From contig NZ_JAHTLF010000016.1 in NCBI RefSeq assembly GCF_024614185.1, forward strand, positions 682,001-746,000: a stretch of 64,000 nucleotides of DNA, written 5' to 3'. Under the pieces are notes generated by a model. That model ran no database searches. It saw only the letters and a list, made by a program, of their open reading frames with translations, and was not told the DNA's origin. Below are positions 1 to 8,171 of this stretch, piece by piece (position 1 is the stretch's first letter; every line of letters begins with the position of its first letter). This DNA is from Nocardioides carbamazepini. Its GTDB lineage: Bacteria > Actinomycetota > Actinomycetes > Propionibacteriales > Nocardioidaceae. The translations under genes were made by a program, and so were the position numbers.

Positions 1-50
1 TCCGCACCGCCTGACCAGCCCACGCGCCCCCCCACGAAAGGGAGAACCCC

Positions 51-407
51 ATGACCGACACCTTCGCCGACTATGCCCCCTCGGCGCTCCCGGCCCCCGT
101 GCTCGCCTACCTGGACGCCCATGACGAGAACCGTCACGCCGACGCCGCGGCGGTCTTCGCGCCCGACGCGACCGTCCTCGATGACGGGAACATCTACGAG
201 GGCATCGAGGCGATCACCGCCTGGATCGAGACAGCCGCGACCGAGTACACCTACACCAGCACCCGCGTCGGCCAACAGATGACCGACGACGCCCACGCGG
301 TCGTTCAGATCAGGCTGGACGGGAACTTCCCCGGCGGCACCGTCACCCTCCGCTACCAGTTCGAACTCCACGCGGGACTCGTCAACCGGTTGGCGATCGA
401 GGTCTGA
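51..407 (+). CDS. SnoaL/NTF2-like domain protein
   Basis: Encodes 118 residues of the cone-shaped NTF2/SnoaL-like fold. The pattern is typical: an N-terminal helix followed by the turn 'DAHDENRHADAAAVFAPDATV', then a central 'EGIEAITAWI' segment and C-terminal beta strands rich in V/R/L. A GGGAG ribosome site sits about 7 bases before the ATG. Members of this superfamily range from cyclases and isomerases to proteins without known activity, so no substrate can be assigned. A second protein of the same fold lies just downstream on the opposite strand, and an HxlR regulator follows, which suggests a small stress- or ligand-responsive locus. Function remains open. Confidence 0.8.
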   Translation: MTDTFADYAPSALPAPVLAYLDAHDENRHADAAAVFAPDATVLDDGNIYEGIEAITAWIETAATEYTYTSTRVGQQMTDDAHAVVQIRLDGNFPGGTVTLRYQFELHAGLVNRLAIEV

Positions 408-430
408 CCGTTCCTCGGCTGATGAGTGGT

Positions 431-817
431 TCAGCCCCAGAACTGGTCCTCGACCGCCTGGTTCTCGCCGATCAGCCAGATCTCCGCGATCCGGTCGCCC
501 TCGACGCGGAACACGTCGACCCCGTGTTGGTCGAGATCTGCACCTCCGTCGCGCCGGGCCGCGAACCGCACCGTCGTTGCCACCAGGTTGCCGCTCTCGG
601 TGGCCGACTCGGTCTCCAGGGTGAACGTGCCGCCGCTGAGCTCCATGAACCTGCCCAGGTGCGCCACGACCGCCTCGGGTCCCACATGGTCACCCGAGAG
701 CTGATTCGTCCCGGGCTGGTGCCACACGACATCGTCGGTCAGGCTGGCGGCCAGCGCCGCCATGTCCCCGGCCGCCACTGCGGCCCCGTACCGTCCCACC
801 ACGTCAATCGCCGACAT
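431..817 (-). CDS. SnoaL/NTF2-like domain protein
   Basis: A 128-residue protein of the SnoaL-like polyketide cyclase/NTF2 family: 'VGRYGAAVAAGDMAALAASL' at the N terminus, 'DDVVWHQPG' near residue 30, and a C-terminal 'DVFRVEGDRIAEIWLI' strand pair, the usual end of the fold. GGAGGAAGAGC precedes the ATG at 817. It is transcribed divergently from the HxlR regulator at 909, with about 90 bases between them containing an imperfect inverted repeat. HxlR proteins commonly control a divergent neighbour, so this gene is the likeliest target. Substrate unknown. Confidence 0.85.
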   Translation of the reverse strand: MSAIDVVGRYGAAVAAGDMAALAASLTDDVVWHQPGTNQLSGDHVGPEAVVAHLGRFMELSGGTFTLETESATESGNLVATTVRFAARRDGGADLDQHGVDVFRVEGDRIAEIWLIGENQAVEDQFWG

Positions 818-875
818 GCTCTTCCTCCCGGTTTCTCGTCGATAGCCTGAGACTCCAGAGTGGCGAGACAGGCGC

Positions 876-893
876 GGTTACTTCAACGTCACC
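876..893. promoter_or_regulatory. Candidate HxlR operator
   Basis: GGTTAC-N6-GTCACC is an imperfect inverted repeat (5 of 6 arm positions pair) in the gap between the divergent SnoaL-like gene (start 817) and the HxlR gene (start 909). HxlR-family sites often look like GTTAC-spacer-GTAAC. The site lies just before the ribosome site of the regulator, a position suited to autoregulation. Inferred from pattern and location only. Confidence 0.4.
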
Positions 894-908
894 GCCCAGG
901 AGGAGACC

Positions 909-1286
909 ATGACCCGCGAATGGACGGTGTTCTCCGCCCAATGCCCCTCGCGCCAATCGCTCGCGCGCATCGCGAACAAGTGGACCGCGATGATCATCAT
1001 CCTGCTCCACGAACAGCCCCTGCGATTCGGCGAACTCCACCGCGGAGCGGACGGCATCACCAAGAAGGTCCTCGCCGACACGCTCCGTGCGCTCGAGCGT
1101 GACGGCATGATCGACCACGCGACCCACTCCGACGGCCACGGCCGCTACGAGCTCACCGAGCTCGGCCGCACTCTGCACGAGCCATTGCGAGCGTTGCAGG
1201 TCTGGGCGGAATCCCACGTCGAAGACGTGCTCGACGCACAAGACCGCTACGACACCGCCGCAGACGAGCAGACTCTCGGCCACTGA
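909..1286 (+). CDS. HxlR-family winged-helix transcriptional regulator
   Basis: A 125-residue one-domain regulator. The HxlR layout is clear: a Cys-containing start ('SAQCPSRQSLARIANKWTA', Cys about residue 12), the 'LRFGELHRGADGITKKVLADTLRALERDGMI' recognition-helix region and a wing ending 'GRYELTELGRTL'. The family normally has CP(V/I) followed by 'L..I.GKW'; the single Cys can serve redox or electrophile sensing. GGAGGAG lies about 6 bases before the ATG. Divergent from a SnoaL-like gene, its probable target. The inducer cannot be read from sequence. Confidence 0.9.
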   Translation: MTREWTVFSAQCPSRQSLARIANKWTAMIIILLHEQPLRFGELHRGADGITKKVLADTLRALERDGMIDHATHSDGHGRYELTELGRTLHEPLRALQVWAESHVEDVLDAQDRYDTAADEQTLGH

Positions 1287-1514
1287 CCGCACGGCCCAAC
1301 GCCACCTTGTTGAGGCGACCCGTCCGGCGCCGGGTGTCGAACTTTGATCCAACTGAACCCATCTCTAACGGATCTCCCCCGTAGAACCGCTTAGTTGACG
1401 CGGACGCCTTGTATGTTCCGACGACGCTGCCAGCGTTCATTGGAGGTTTGTTCAATCCCGCTGGCGGCGTGACCTGGCTCACGATGAAGTGACCCAGCGA
1501 AGCAAGGAGTGGCC

Positions 1515-2975
1515 ATGGCCGACCACGCGGACTCCTCGATCACCATCGAGCAGCACGGCGTCGACACGATTCCCGACCGCGACCGGACCGGACGACCACG
1601 AGACGTGGTCAACATCCTGATCGGGTCGAACCTCTGTCTCGGCGTCGTCATCTTCGGATGGCTGCCGGCCACCTTCGGCCTGAGCTTCTGGGAGAGCGTG
1701 ACCGCGCAGGTCTTCGGGACGCTGGCCGGCTGCCTGCTCGTGGCCCCCCTGGCGCTGGTCTCCTTCCGCACAGCGACCAACCTGTCGACCAGCAGCGGCG
1801 CGCAGTTCGGCGTGCGTGGCCGGCTGCTCGGATCCGCGATCGGCCTCGTCCTCTCCCTTGGGTACGCCGCGCTCACCGTGTGGACCGGCGGCGCGGCCGT
1901 CGTCGGACCGCTCCAGCGCCTCTTCGGCACCCCCGACGGCAACGGCGCCTACGCTCTGGGCTACGTCGTGCTCGCGGCGGGCGCCGTGCTGGTCGCGGTC
2001 TACGGCTACCGCCTGCTCGCCAGGATGAGCGCCTTCCTCGCCGTCATCATGACCGCGCTGATGATCGCCGGCGTGGTGGCCTTCGCCCCGCAGTTCGACA
2101 CGGCTCCCGTGCTGGACGACGGCTACCTGCTGGGGGACTTCTGGACCACCTGGCTGCTCGTCTTCGTCGCGGTGGGGATCTCCGGCCCGATCGCGTTCAT
2201 CACCTTGCTCGGCGACTACACCCGCTATGTCTCGCCCAGCCGCTACTCCCAGCGCACCGTGCTGGCCGCCTCCACCGGCGGCATGATCGCCGGGGTCCTC
2301 ATCGCCCAGCTCTTCGGCACCTTCACCTCGTTCGCCGCCCGCGACGCCGACGACTACGTCGGCGGCCTGGTCGCGGCCGCGCCGTCGTGGTTCCTCGTCC
2401 TGCTGCTCGTCAACGGCGTCTTCGGCACCGTGGGCAACGCGGGCGTGCTGTTGTACTCGATGGGTCTCGATCTGGACGCCATCGTGCCGCGGGTGACGCG
2501 GGTGCAGGCGACGGCCGTGGCCTGCCTGGTGTCGACGGCCCTGGTCTTCGTGGGCTACTTCCTGTGGGACGCCGCGGACGCGGTCACCGCGTTCGTGCTG
2601 CTGATGACGGCAGCCGGCACCCCGTGGGCGGTGATCACCCTGATCGGCTTCCGGCGCAGCCGCGGTGTCTACGACGCCGACGCGCTGCAGGTCCTCAACC
2701 GACGTTCTCGAGGCGGCGTGTACTGGTTCACCCACGGCTTCTCGATCCCTGCCGTCGTCTCCTGGGCGCTCGGTACGACGGTGGGCCTGCTCTCGGTCGA
2801 CACCACGATCTGGCGCGGTCCGCTCATCGACGCGACCGGCGGGGTCGACATGAGCCCGTTGCTGGCCGGCATCACGGCGGCGGTGTCGTACCTGGTGCTG
2901 AGCAGGCAACAGGCCCTCGTCCCGGCGCCCACGGGGCCCTCCCTCGAGCCGTCGGCAGCCGGGACTGACGGCTGA
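1515..2975 (+). CDS. NCS1-family purine/cytosine permease
   Basis: A 486-residue integral membrane protein with about 12 hydrophobic segments, related to the nucleobase:cation symporter-1 (purine-cytosine permease, CodB-like) family. Characteristic are the N-terminal helix with 'IGSNLCLGVVIFGWLPATFGL', the 'SSGAQFGVRGR' loop, and 'FITLLGDYTRYVSP' in the middle. The ATG at 1515 is preferred over the GTG at 1509 because the latter is part of the AAGGAG ribosome site at 1504-1509. It lies upstream of a TetR-TetR-PucR regulator operon; PucR proteins control purine or related nitrogen-source use, which fits transport of a nucleobase, allantoin or hydantoin-like compound. Exact substrate unknown. 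Confidence 0.85.
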   Translation: MADHADSSITIEQHGVDTIPDRDRTGRPRDVVNILIGSNLCLGVVIFGWLPATFGLSFWESVTAQVFGTLAGCLLVAPLALVSFRTATNLSTSSGAQFGVRGRLLGSAIGLVLSLGYAALTVWTGGAAVVGPLQRLFGTPDGNGAYALGYVVLAAGAVLVAVYGYRLLARMSAFLAVIMTALMIAGVVAFAPQFDTAPVLDDGYLLGDFWTTWLLVFVAVGISGPIAFITLLGDYTRYVSPSRYSQRTVLAASTGGMIAGVLIAQLFGTFTSFAARDADDYVGGLVAAAPSWFLVLLLVNGVFGTVGNAGVLLYSMGLDLDAIVPRVTRVQATAVACLVSTALVFVGYFLWDAADAVTAFVLLMTAAGTPWAVITLIGFRRSRGVYDADALQVLNRRSRGGVYWFTHGFSIPAVVSWALGTTVGLLSVDTTIWRGPLIDATGGVDMSPLLAGITAAVSYLVLSRQQALVPAPTGPSLEPSAAGTDG

Positions 2976-3072
2976 TCGAAACTCAAAGAAACATGTGAGT
3001 CGAATTCAGCGGATCGTGATCGCTGACGCATGTCGGCGGCGGCCGGCGGCGCCGCTCCGGCCTTCTCTCTCC

Positions 3073-3078
3073 TACGAT
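3073..3078 (+). promoter_or_regulatory. -10 box of a probable leaderless transcript
   Basis: TACGAT fits the actinobacterial TANNNT -10 pattern and ends 7 bases before the ATG at 3086, so transcription would begin at or next to that ATG. An in-frame ATG at 3077 falls inside the box and is therefore unlikely to be used. No good -35 is visible. Confidence 0.45.
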
Positions 3079-3085
3079 GGCGGGC

Positions 3086-3685
3086 ATGACCACCGCCCGG
3101 GCCGCGTCCAAGCGCGAGCTGACCCGCGCCCAGATCCTCGACGCCACCGTCGCCGTGATCGCCCGGGAGGGCACGGCCGGGGTGCGGATCGACGCCGTGG
3201 CCGCGGCCGCCGGGGTGTCGACCGGGCTGATCTACTACCACTTCTCCAGTCGGCAGGTACTGGTGCGTGCCGGGCTGGCCGAGGCGCTGGAGCGCTACCC
3301 GTCCCAGCCTCGTTCGCCCGGGGGGCGGGAGCCGCTCACCCACCTCGTGGAGGAGCTGCAACGCCACATCGGCCTGCCCGAGGACGACGGCGAGAGCCGC
3401 GGGCGGGTCCGCACGGCGGGCCTGCAGGCGGCCGTCTTCGACCCCGAGCTGCGCCCGGCCCTCACCCACTCCACGGAGCTCTGGGAGGCGGTCGTCGCCC
3501 GGCTGGTGGGCCGGGTCCGGGGAGCGAAGGCGAACCCGGTGGCCGACGCGAGCACGGCGGAGATGCTCACCGCGATCGGCGACGGCGTGCGCCAGCGGGT
3601 GCTGTCCGGCACGCTGCCCCGCGCGGACGCCGCGCGGCTGATCGCCTCGATCGTGCCCGTGCTCGTCGCCGGCGGTGCGGCATGA
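3086..3685 (+). CDS. TetR-family transcriptional regulator (first of a pair)
   Basis: About 199 residues. The N-terminal TetR helix-turn-helix is intact: 'ILDATVAVIAREGTAGVRIDAV' with 'AAAAGVSTGLIYYHFSSRQVL' as turn and recognition helix. The C-terminal ligand domain (residues about 60-199) is poorly conserved, as usual. The start at 3086 is chosen because an in-frame ATG at 3077 lies in the apparent -10 box. The stop overlaps the ATG of a second TetR gene (ATGA), and a PucR regulator follows within 3 bases, making an operon of three regulators. Ligand and target unknown; the nucleobase permease upstream is one candidate. Confidence 0.9.
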   Translation: MTTARAASKRELTRAQILDATVAVIAREGTAGVRIDAVAAAAGVSTGLIYYHFSSRQVLVRAGLAEALERYPSQPRSPGGREPLTHLVEELQRHIGLPEDDGESRGRVRTAGLQAAVFDPELRPALTHSTELWEAVVARLVGRVRGAKANPVADASTAEMLTAIGDGVRQRVLSGTLPRADAARLIASIVPVLVAGGAA

Positions 3686-4284
3686 GCACCACGGGGGACG
3701 AGTCGAGTCGGGGCCGGATCCTCGCCGCCACCTGCCAGGTGATCGGAGGGCAGGGCATCGCGTCCTTCGCGATCAAGGACGTGGCCGAGGCGGCCGGGGT
3801 CACCCCCCAGCTCCTCTACTACTACTTCCCGAACCGGGAGGCGCTGGTCGCGGCGGCACTGGAGTACGCCAACGACCAGGCGCCGTCGGTGAACCTGCTG
3901 CCCGGCGACACCGGCGGCCGGGGGTTCGACGCGGTGCGGACGGCGCTGCTGGCCGAGTTCGACGAGGCGCCCAGCGTGCGCAACCTCAACGTGCTGTGGA
4001 ACGAGGTGGCCACCCTCTCGACCCAGTACCCCGAGCTCCAGTCGACGCTGGAGCGGGTCACCGCCGGGTGGGACCAGCAGATCACCGTCGGGGTGCTGCG
4101 AGGCATCGTCGACCGGTCGTTGCGAGGTGACCTGGAGCCCAGCCTGATGGCCCAGGTGCTGACGTGTGCCGTCGAGGGACTCAGCCAGCGATGGCTCGCC
4201 GGTGTGACCAGCGGGGAGCAGGCGCGGGCAGCGCTCGAGCTCGTCCTCGCGGCGCTGGCCGGACCGGTCCCGGACGGGGCCTGA
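3682..4284 (+). CDS. TetR-family transcriptional regulator (second of a pair)
   Basis: A 200-residue TetR protein. The DNA-binding part reads 'ILAATCQVIGGQGIASFAIKDV' then 'AEAAGVTPQLLYYYFPNREAL'. The C-terminal domain resembles TetR_C proteins with 'FDEAPSVRNLNVLWNEVATLS'. Its ATG overlaps the stop of the preceding TetR gene by four bases, so the two are translationally coupled and may form a heteromeric or sequential regulatory pair. The PucR gene starts 3 bases after its stop. Paired TetR genes in one transcript are uncommon. No ligand can be assigned. Confidence 0.9.
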   Translation: MSTTGDESSRGRILAATCQVIGGQGIASFAIKDVAEAAGVTPQLLYYYFPNREALVAAALEYANDQAPSVNLLPGDTGGRGFDAVRTALLAEFDEAPSVRNLNVLWNEVATLSTQYPELQSTLERVTAGWDQQITVGVLRGIVDRSLRGDLEPSLMAQVLTCAVEGLSQRWLAGVTSGEQARAALELVLAALAGPVPDGA

Positions 4285-4287
4285 CGG

Positions 4288-5646
4288 GTGCTCGTCCAGG
4301 AGCTGGTCCGCGCGCGGCACCTCGACCTGAGGGTCGAGGTGGAGGCGGACCTCGGGCGCTCCGTGCGCTGGGTGCACATCATCGAGGTCGCGGACCCGGG
4401 CAGGTTCCTGCGCGGTGGGGAGGTGGTCCTCACCGCCGGGGTGTGGCGCTCGAGCGGGGTCACCGCCGACCACTTCGTGGCGGAGGTCGCCGCGGCGGGC
4501 GCGGCTGCCATCGGCTACGGCCTGGTCGACCCGGACGAGACCTGGCCCGACGACATCGTCGTCGCCGCCGCCGAGCACGGCCTGACCTGCTTCGTCGCGC
4601 CGGTATCGACGCCCTTCGTCGCCATCGTCGAGACGTTCGTCGCCAGCAAGCGCGCCGAGTGGGAGGCGCCGCTGCGCCGCCAGCTGGACCACCACGAGGC
4701 GATGGTGTCCGCCCTGCGTGCCGAGCGCGGCGTCATGTCCGTCCTCCGGGCTCTCGGCCGGCTCCTCGGCCGGCCGGTCGCGCTCCGCACCCACGGCGTC
4801 CTGTACGGCGAGCCGCCCGAGCCCTCCCACGCGGCCCCGCTGATCGGCACCGGCCTCGCCGATGCGTCGCTGCTCCTGCCCGAGCCGATGGCGGAGCTGG
4901 AGGTGGGCGCCCAGGCGGCCGTCTCGACCGCGATGCCCTTCCTCGCCCTGGAGCTCGAGCGCGAGCGAGCGCTGCGGGCCACGGAGCAGCGCTACGCGCT
5001 CGAGGTGCTCGACTGGATCGAGGCGGGCAGTGGTGACCAGGCCGCGATCGGGCACCGGCTCGAGCTCCTCGGTGTCTCCTCGGCCCAGCCGGTGGCGGCT
5101 CTCGTCATCCGGGGCCTCGGGGTCGAGGAGGTGGCGGCTTTCGTCGGTGCCGGCGACCTGGTGGTGGAGCGGGCGACGGAGATCGTCGTCGTGACCTCCC
5201 GGCCGCCGGAGGCCGGACCCGTCGCCGGCTACGTCGGTGTGGGGCAGGCAGGTGCGGTCGAGCACCTGAGGCTGAGCATCCTCCAGGCGCGCCGGGCGGT
5301 CGAGGTGCTCGTCGCGCGCGACCGGCACGGTTGGCTCTCGCACGACCAGCTCGCGAGTCCGACGCTCCTGCTCGACCTGCAGGACCCCGCGCTCCTCCGC
5401 GCGACCGGGGAGGCCGTGCTCGGCGAGCTGATCGCCGCCGATGCCGGGCGTGGCACCGACCTGCTGCACAGCCTGGCGGTGTTCCTCGACCACGGCGGCC
5501 GCTGGCAGGAGACGGCCGACGAGCTGCACGTGCACATCAACACCCTCCGGCACCGCCTGAAGCGGGTCGAGGAGCTCACCGGCCGCAGCCTCGCCTCCAC
5601 GGCGGACCGGGTGGACCTCTTCCTGGCCCTGCGCCTGCACCGCTGA
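4288..5646 (+). CDS. PucR-family transcriptional regulator
   Basis: A 452-residue PucR protein. Residues about 1-125 form the N-terminal PucR domain ('GRFLRGGEVVLTAGVW' and 'GYGLVDPDETWPDDIVVAAAEHGL'). The middle is a GGDEF-like/CdaR region, and the C terminus carries the PucR helix-turn-helix: 'LAVFLDHGGRWQETADEL' followed by 'HVHINTLRHRLKRVEELTG'. The family activates purine, allantoin, glycerate or amino-acid catabolism genes in response to metabolites. GTG start 3 bases after the upstream TetR stop. It is followed by a divergence-free gap leading to a secreted amidohydrolase. The NCS1 permease at 1515 and the amidohydrolase at 5804 are candidate targets. Confidence 0.9.
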   Translation: MLVQELVRARHLDLRVEVEADLGRSVRWVHIIEVADPGRFLRGGEVVLTAGVWRSSGVTADHFVAEVAAAGAAAIGYGLVDPDETWPDDIVVAAAEHGLTCFVAPVSTPFVAIVETFVASKRAEWEAPLRRQLDHHEAMVSALRAERGVMSVLRALGRLLGRPVALRTHGVLYGEPPEPSHAAPLIGTGLADASLLLPEPMAELEVGAQAAVSTAMPFLALELERERALRATEQRYALEVLDWIEAGSGDQAAIGHRLELLGVSSAQPVAALVIRGLGVEEVAAFVGAGDLVVERATEIVVVTSRPPEAGPVAGYVGVGQAGAVEHLRLSILQARRAVEVLVARDRHGWLSHDQLASPTLLLDLQDPALLRATGEAVLGELIAADAGRGTDLLHSLAVFLDHGGRWQETADELHVHINTLRHRLKRVEELTGRSLASTADRVDLFLALRLHR

Positions 5647-5732
5647 GCCGGTCCTCGGCTCGGCCCCGCGCCCTGTGGCGGAGGCGCTGTCGAGTGCGCC
5701 CGCGTTCCTGGAGACGCATTCAGAGATTCCTA

Positions 5733-5762
5733 TTGACCCGTTCAGTTTTCTGTGACTAAGGT
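5733..5762 (+). promoter_or_regulatory. Candidate promoter of the secreted amidohydrolase
   Basis: TTGACC (5733-5738) and TAAGGT (5757-5762, TANNNT type) are 18 bases apart. Transcription would start near 5769, giving a leader of about 35 bases that contains the GGAGGA ribosome site before the ATG at 5804. Confidence 0.45.
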
Positions 5763-5803
5763 CATGCAACCGTCGCGTCGGCGGTTCTGGAGAGCGGAGG
5801 AAG

Positions 5804-8092
5804 ATGGTGGGAGTCCACGAAGCTCGTGTCCGGCCGAGGAGCCGGTTCCGAGCCCTGCCCGGGACGGCGGCGGTCGCCGCGCTCGCGGTGCTCGCGGTGC
5901 CCGCGCTGACGGCGCCGGCGCAGAGCCGGCCCGAGCAGGCGCCGCAGGCGCAGGCGGCCCCGACGCCGGTGACCAAGCAGGCCGCGGCGCGCAAGGCCGC
6001 GCTGAAGATCAAGATCCCGGGCGGCCAGAACGTCCAGGTCGCGCCGGGACAGTCGACCGACGTCAAGGTCAAGGTCGTCAACAGGACCGACCGGCCCGCG
6101 CGCAAGGTGCGCATCCAGGTGCAGACGGCAGCGGACATCGTGGCGGTCCCCGCCACGCTCCGGGTCGGGCGGATCAAGGCCAGGCGCGCCCGCTCCGTCA
6201 CGGTGCGGCTGAGCCTGCCGGAGCTCGCCGAGGGCTTCAGCCCGGTGACCTTCACGGCCAAGGGCGTGCGCACCAAGTCCAAGAAGCGGACCATCCAGTT
6301 CGGCCCGGTCTCCAACCTGCCGGCGATGACCCCGTCCGCCGACACCGTGTTCCTCGACGGCAAGGTCGTCCAGTACCGCGGCACCGGTGCCGCCTTCGCC
6401 CGCGCCGTCGCCGTACGCGACGGACGGATCGTCTACGTCGGCAGCAACCTGCAGGCCCGCCGGTGGATCGACAGCCACACCAAGGTGGTCCCTCTCGGTG
6501 GCCGGACCCTGATGCCCGGTCTCGGTGACGGTCACCTGCACGGTGTCCGCGCGCCGCAGTGCGACCTCGGCTACGAGGGCGGCACCATCGAGACGGTCCT
6601 CGGCAAGATCAAGGACTGCCTGCAGCGGGCCGATCAGGCCCCGCACCTCGCGAGCAACAACCGGCTCAGCGTCACCAACTTCATGGGCGAGGGCATGCTC
6701 CCCGCGGGCACCCGCCTGGACCGGCACATCCTCGACCGGCTGAGCAAGACCCCGGCGGAGGACCCCTTCGGCACGGGCACGACCCGCCCGATCGTGGTCG
6801 GCCACATGGACGGCCACAAGAGCTACACCAACACCCAGGCCATCGTGAACGCCGGGCTCGACGAGGACACCCCCGACCCGAGCGACGGGTTCATCGGTCG
6901 GGGCGAGGACGGCTACCCCAACGGGCAGTTCGCCGACTTCAGCGCCAACTGGGGACCGTCGCTGCCCAGTGCGCCGGATGCGGCGTACCTCGGGCTGGTC
7001 GAGAACATCGAGCGGGCGAACAGCTACGGCATCACCCAGGTGTTCCGGCCGGGTGGCAGCCAGGCGGACCTGGACCGCGCGAAGCGGCTCGCCGACGAGG
7101 GCAAGCTGACCGTGCACCTCAACCAGGGCCTGTCGGCCTCCGACGTCCGCGGGGTCGACGCGGCCGAGGCCGCGTCGATCGTCGACGGCCTCAACGCGCG
7201 GCGCGACCAGTTCGACGGCTACGCGAACCCGGCCAGTCCCGGTGAGCTCGCGGTGGACTCGGTGAAGATCTTCTGCGACGGCGTCCCGGAGTTCCCGGGA
7301 CAGACCGCCGCGATGGAGCAGCCGTACCGCGTCAACGTCGGCACGCCGGAGAACCCGCGTTGGGTGTCGGGCGACAGGCGCGGCGAGGAGCCGTCGTGCG
7401 AGGACGGCACGGTCGGCTTCACCGAGCTCGACCAGGAGCACTGGACCATCCACGTCCACTCGCTCGGCAACCGCTCGACGCGGGTCACTCTCGACAACTT
7501 CGAGCGGGCGAAGGCGCAGAACCCCGCCTGGGACCGGCGCCACACCATCACGCACCTGCAGTTCGTCAACGAGGAGGACGTCGCGCGCTTCAAGGAGCTC
7601 GACGTGGTGGCGAGCATGTCCCTGCAGTGGGCTCAGCGTGACGCCTGGTCGACGGAGGGGATCGAGGGCTACCTGACGCCGAAGATCCTGTCCCGGCTCT
7701 ACCCGGCTCGTGAGCTCCTCGACGCCGGGGTGACGGTTGCCGCCGGATCGGACTGGCCGGTCACCGACCTGATGCCGTGGACCCAGATCGAGACCGCGAT
7801 CGACCGCACCGGTGAGGTCAGCGCGGCCAAGGCGATCTACCCGGGCGCCCTCAACCCGGCGCAGGGCATCAGCCTGGTCGAGTCGCTCAAGGCGTCGACC
7901 CTCGGGGTGGCCTTCCAACTGCACCAGGACGACCGGACCGGGTCGATCGAGACCGGGAAGCTCGCGGACCTGATCGTCATCGACCAGGACCTCTTCAGCA
8001 TCCCGACCGAGAAGATCTCCGACACCAAGGTGCTGCTCACCATGCTCAAGGGCCAGGTCGTCTACTCCAGCCCGACCACCCCCTTGAACTGA
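5804..8092 (+). CDS. Secreted amidohydrolase (Amidohydrolase_3 / YtcJ-like)
   Basis: A 762-residue exported enzyme. A Sec-type signal is visible: basic RVRPRSR, hydrophobic 'VAALAVLAVPALTAPAQS' and cleavage near residue 40. Residues about 50-170 form an Ala/Lys/Val-rich beta-sandwich like those in other secreted actinobacterial hydrolases. The rest is an Amidohydrolase_3 TIM barrel: metal ligands in 'GLGDGHLHG' (about residue 245), a later 'HVHSLGNRSTR' and 'GSDWPV' (Asp ligand), and a C-terminal 'TGSIETGKLADLIVIDQD' that closes the small beta domain. Related cytoplasmic YtcJ proteins hydrolyse N-acyl compounds; an exported form is less common. Followed by a terminator hairpin. Substrate unknown. 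Confidence 0.88.
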   Translation: MVGVHEARVRPRSRFRALPGTAAVAALAVLAVPALTAPAQSRPEQAPQAQAAPTPVTKQAAARKAALKIKIPGGQNVQVAPGQSTDVKVKVVNRTDRPARKVRIQVQTAADIVAVPATLRVGRIKARRARSVTVRLSLPELAEGFSPVTFTAKGVRTKSKKRTIQFGPVSNLPAMTPSADTVFLDGKVVQYRGTGAAFARAVAVRDGRIVYVGSNLQARRWIDSHTKVVPLGGRTLMPGLGDGHLHGVRAPQCDLGYEGGTIETVLGKIKDCLQRADQAPHLASNNRLSVTNFMGEGMLPAGTRLDRHILDRLSKTPAEDPFGTGTTRPIVVGHMDGHKSYTNTQAIVNAGLDEDTPDPSDGFIGRGEDGYPNGQFADFSANWGPSLPSAPDAAYLGLVENIERANSYGITQVFRPGGSQADLDRAKRLADEGKLTVHLNQGLSASDVRGVDAAEAASIVDGLNARRDQFDGYANPASPGELAVDSVKIFCDGVPEFPGQTAAMEQPYRVNVGTPENPRWVSGDRRGEEPSCEDGTVGFTELDQEHWTIHVHSLGNRSTRVTLDNFERAKAQNPAWDRRHTITHLQFVNEEDVARFKELDVVASMSLQWAQRDAWSTEGIEGYLTPKILSRLYPARELLDAGVTVAAGSDWPVTDLMPWTQIETAIDRTGEVSAAKAIYPGALNPAQGISLVESLKASTLGVAFQLHQDDRTGSIETGKLADLIVIDQDLFSIPTEKISDTKVLLTMLKGQVVYSSPTTPLN

Positions 8093-8107
8093 TCCTCCAC
8101 CCCGACG

Positions 8108-8140
8108 TCGCGGGGACGAGCGGACTGCTCGTCCCCGCGA
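8108..8140. terminator. Hairpin after the amidohydrolase gene
   Basis: A perfect 13-bp stem (8108-8120 with 8128-8140) and 7-base loop, GC-rich, 16 bases after the amidohydrolase stop. No U-tract follows, as is common in actinobacteria. It separates the amidohydrolase transcript from the PD40 gene. Confidence 0.7.
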
Positions 8141-8171
8141 TGCCGCCAGCACGAGACGAGACGTTGCTCTG

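Noticed and set aside
3295..6384. A 1029-codon open frame on the minus strand
   Set aside because: It lies antisense to TetR, PucR and amidohydrolase genes with clear domains. The translation is Arg/Gly/Pro-rich without family features, as GC-rich third positions produce long antisense frames.
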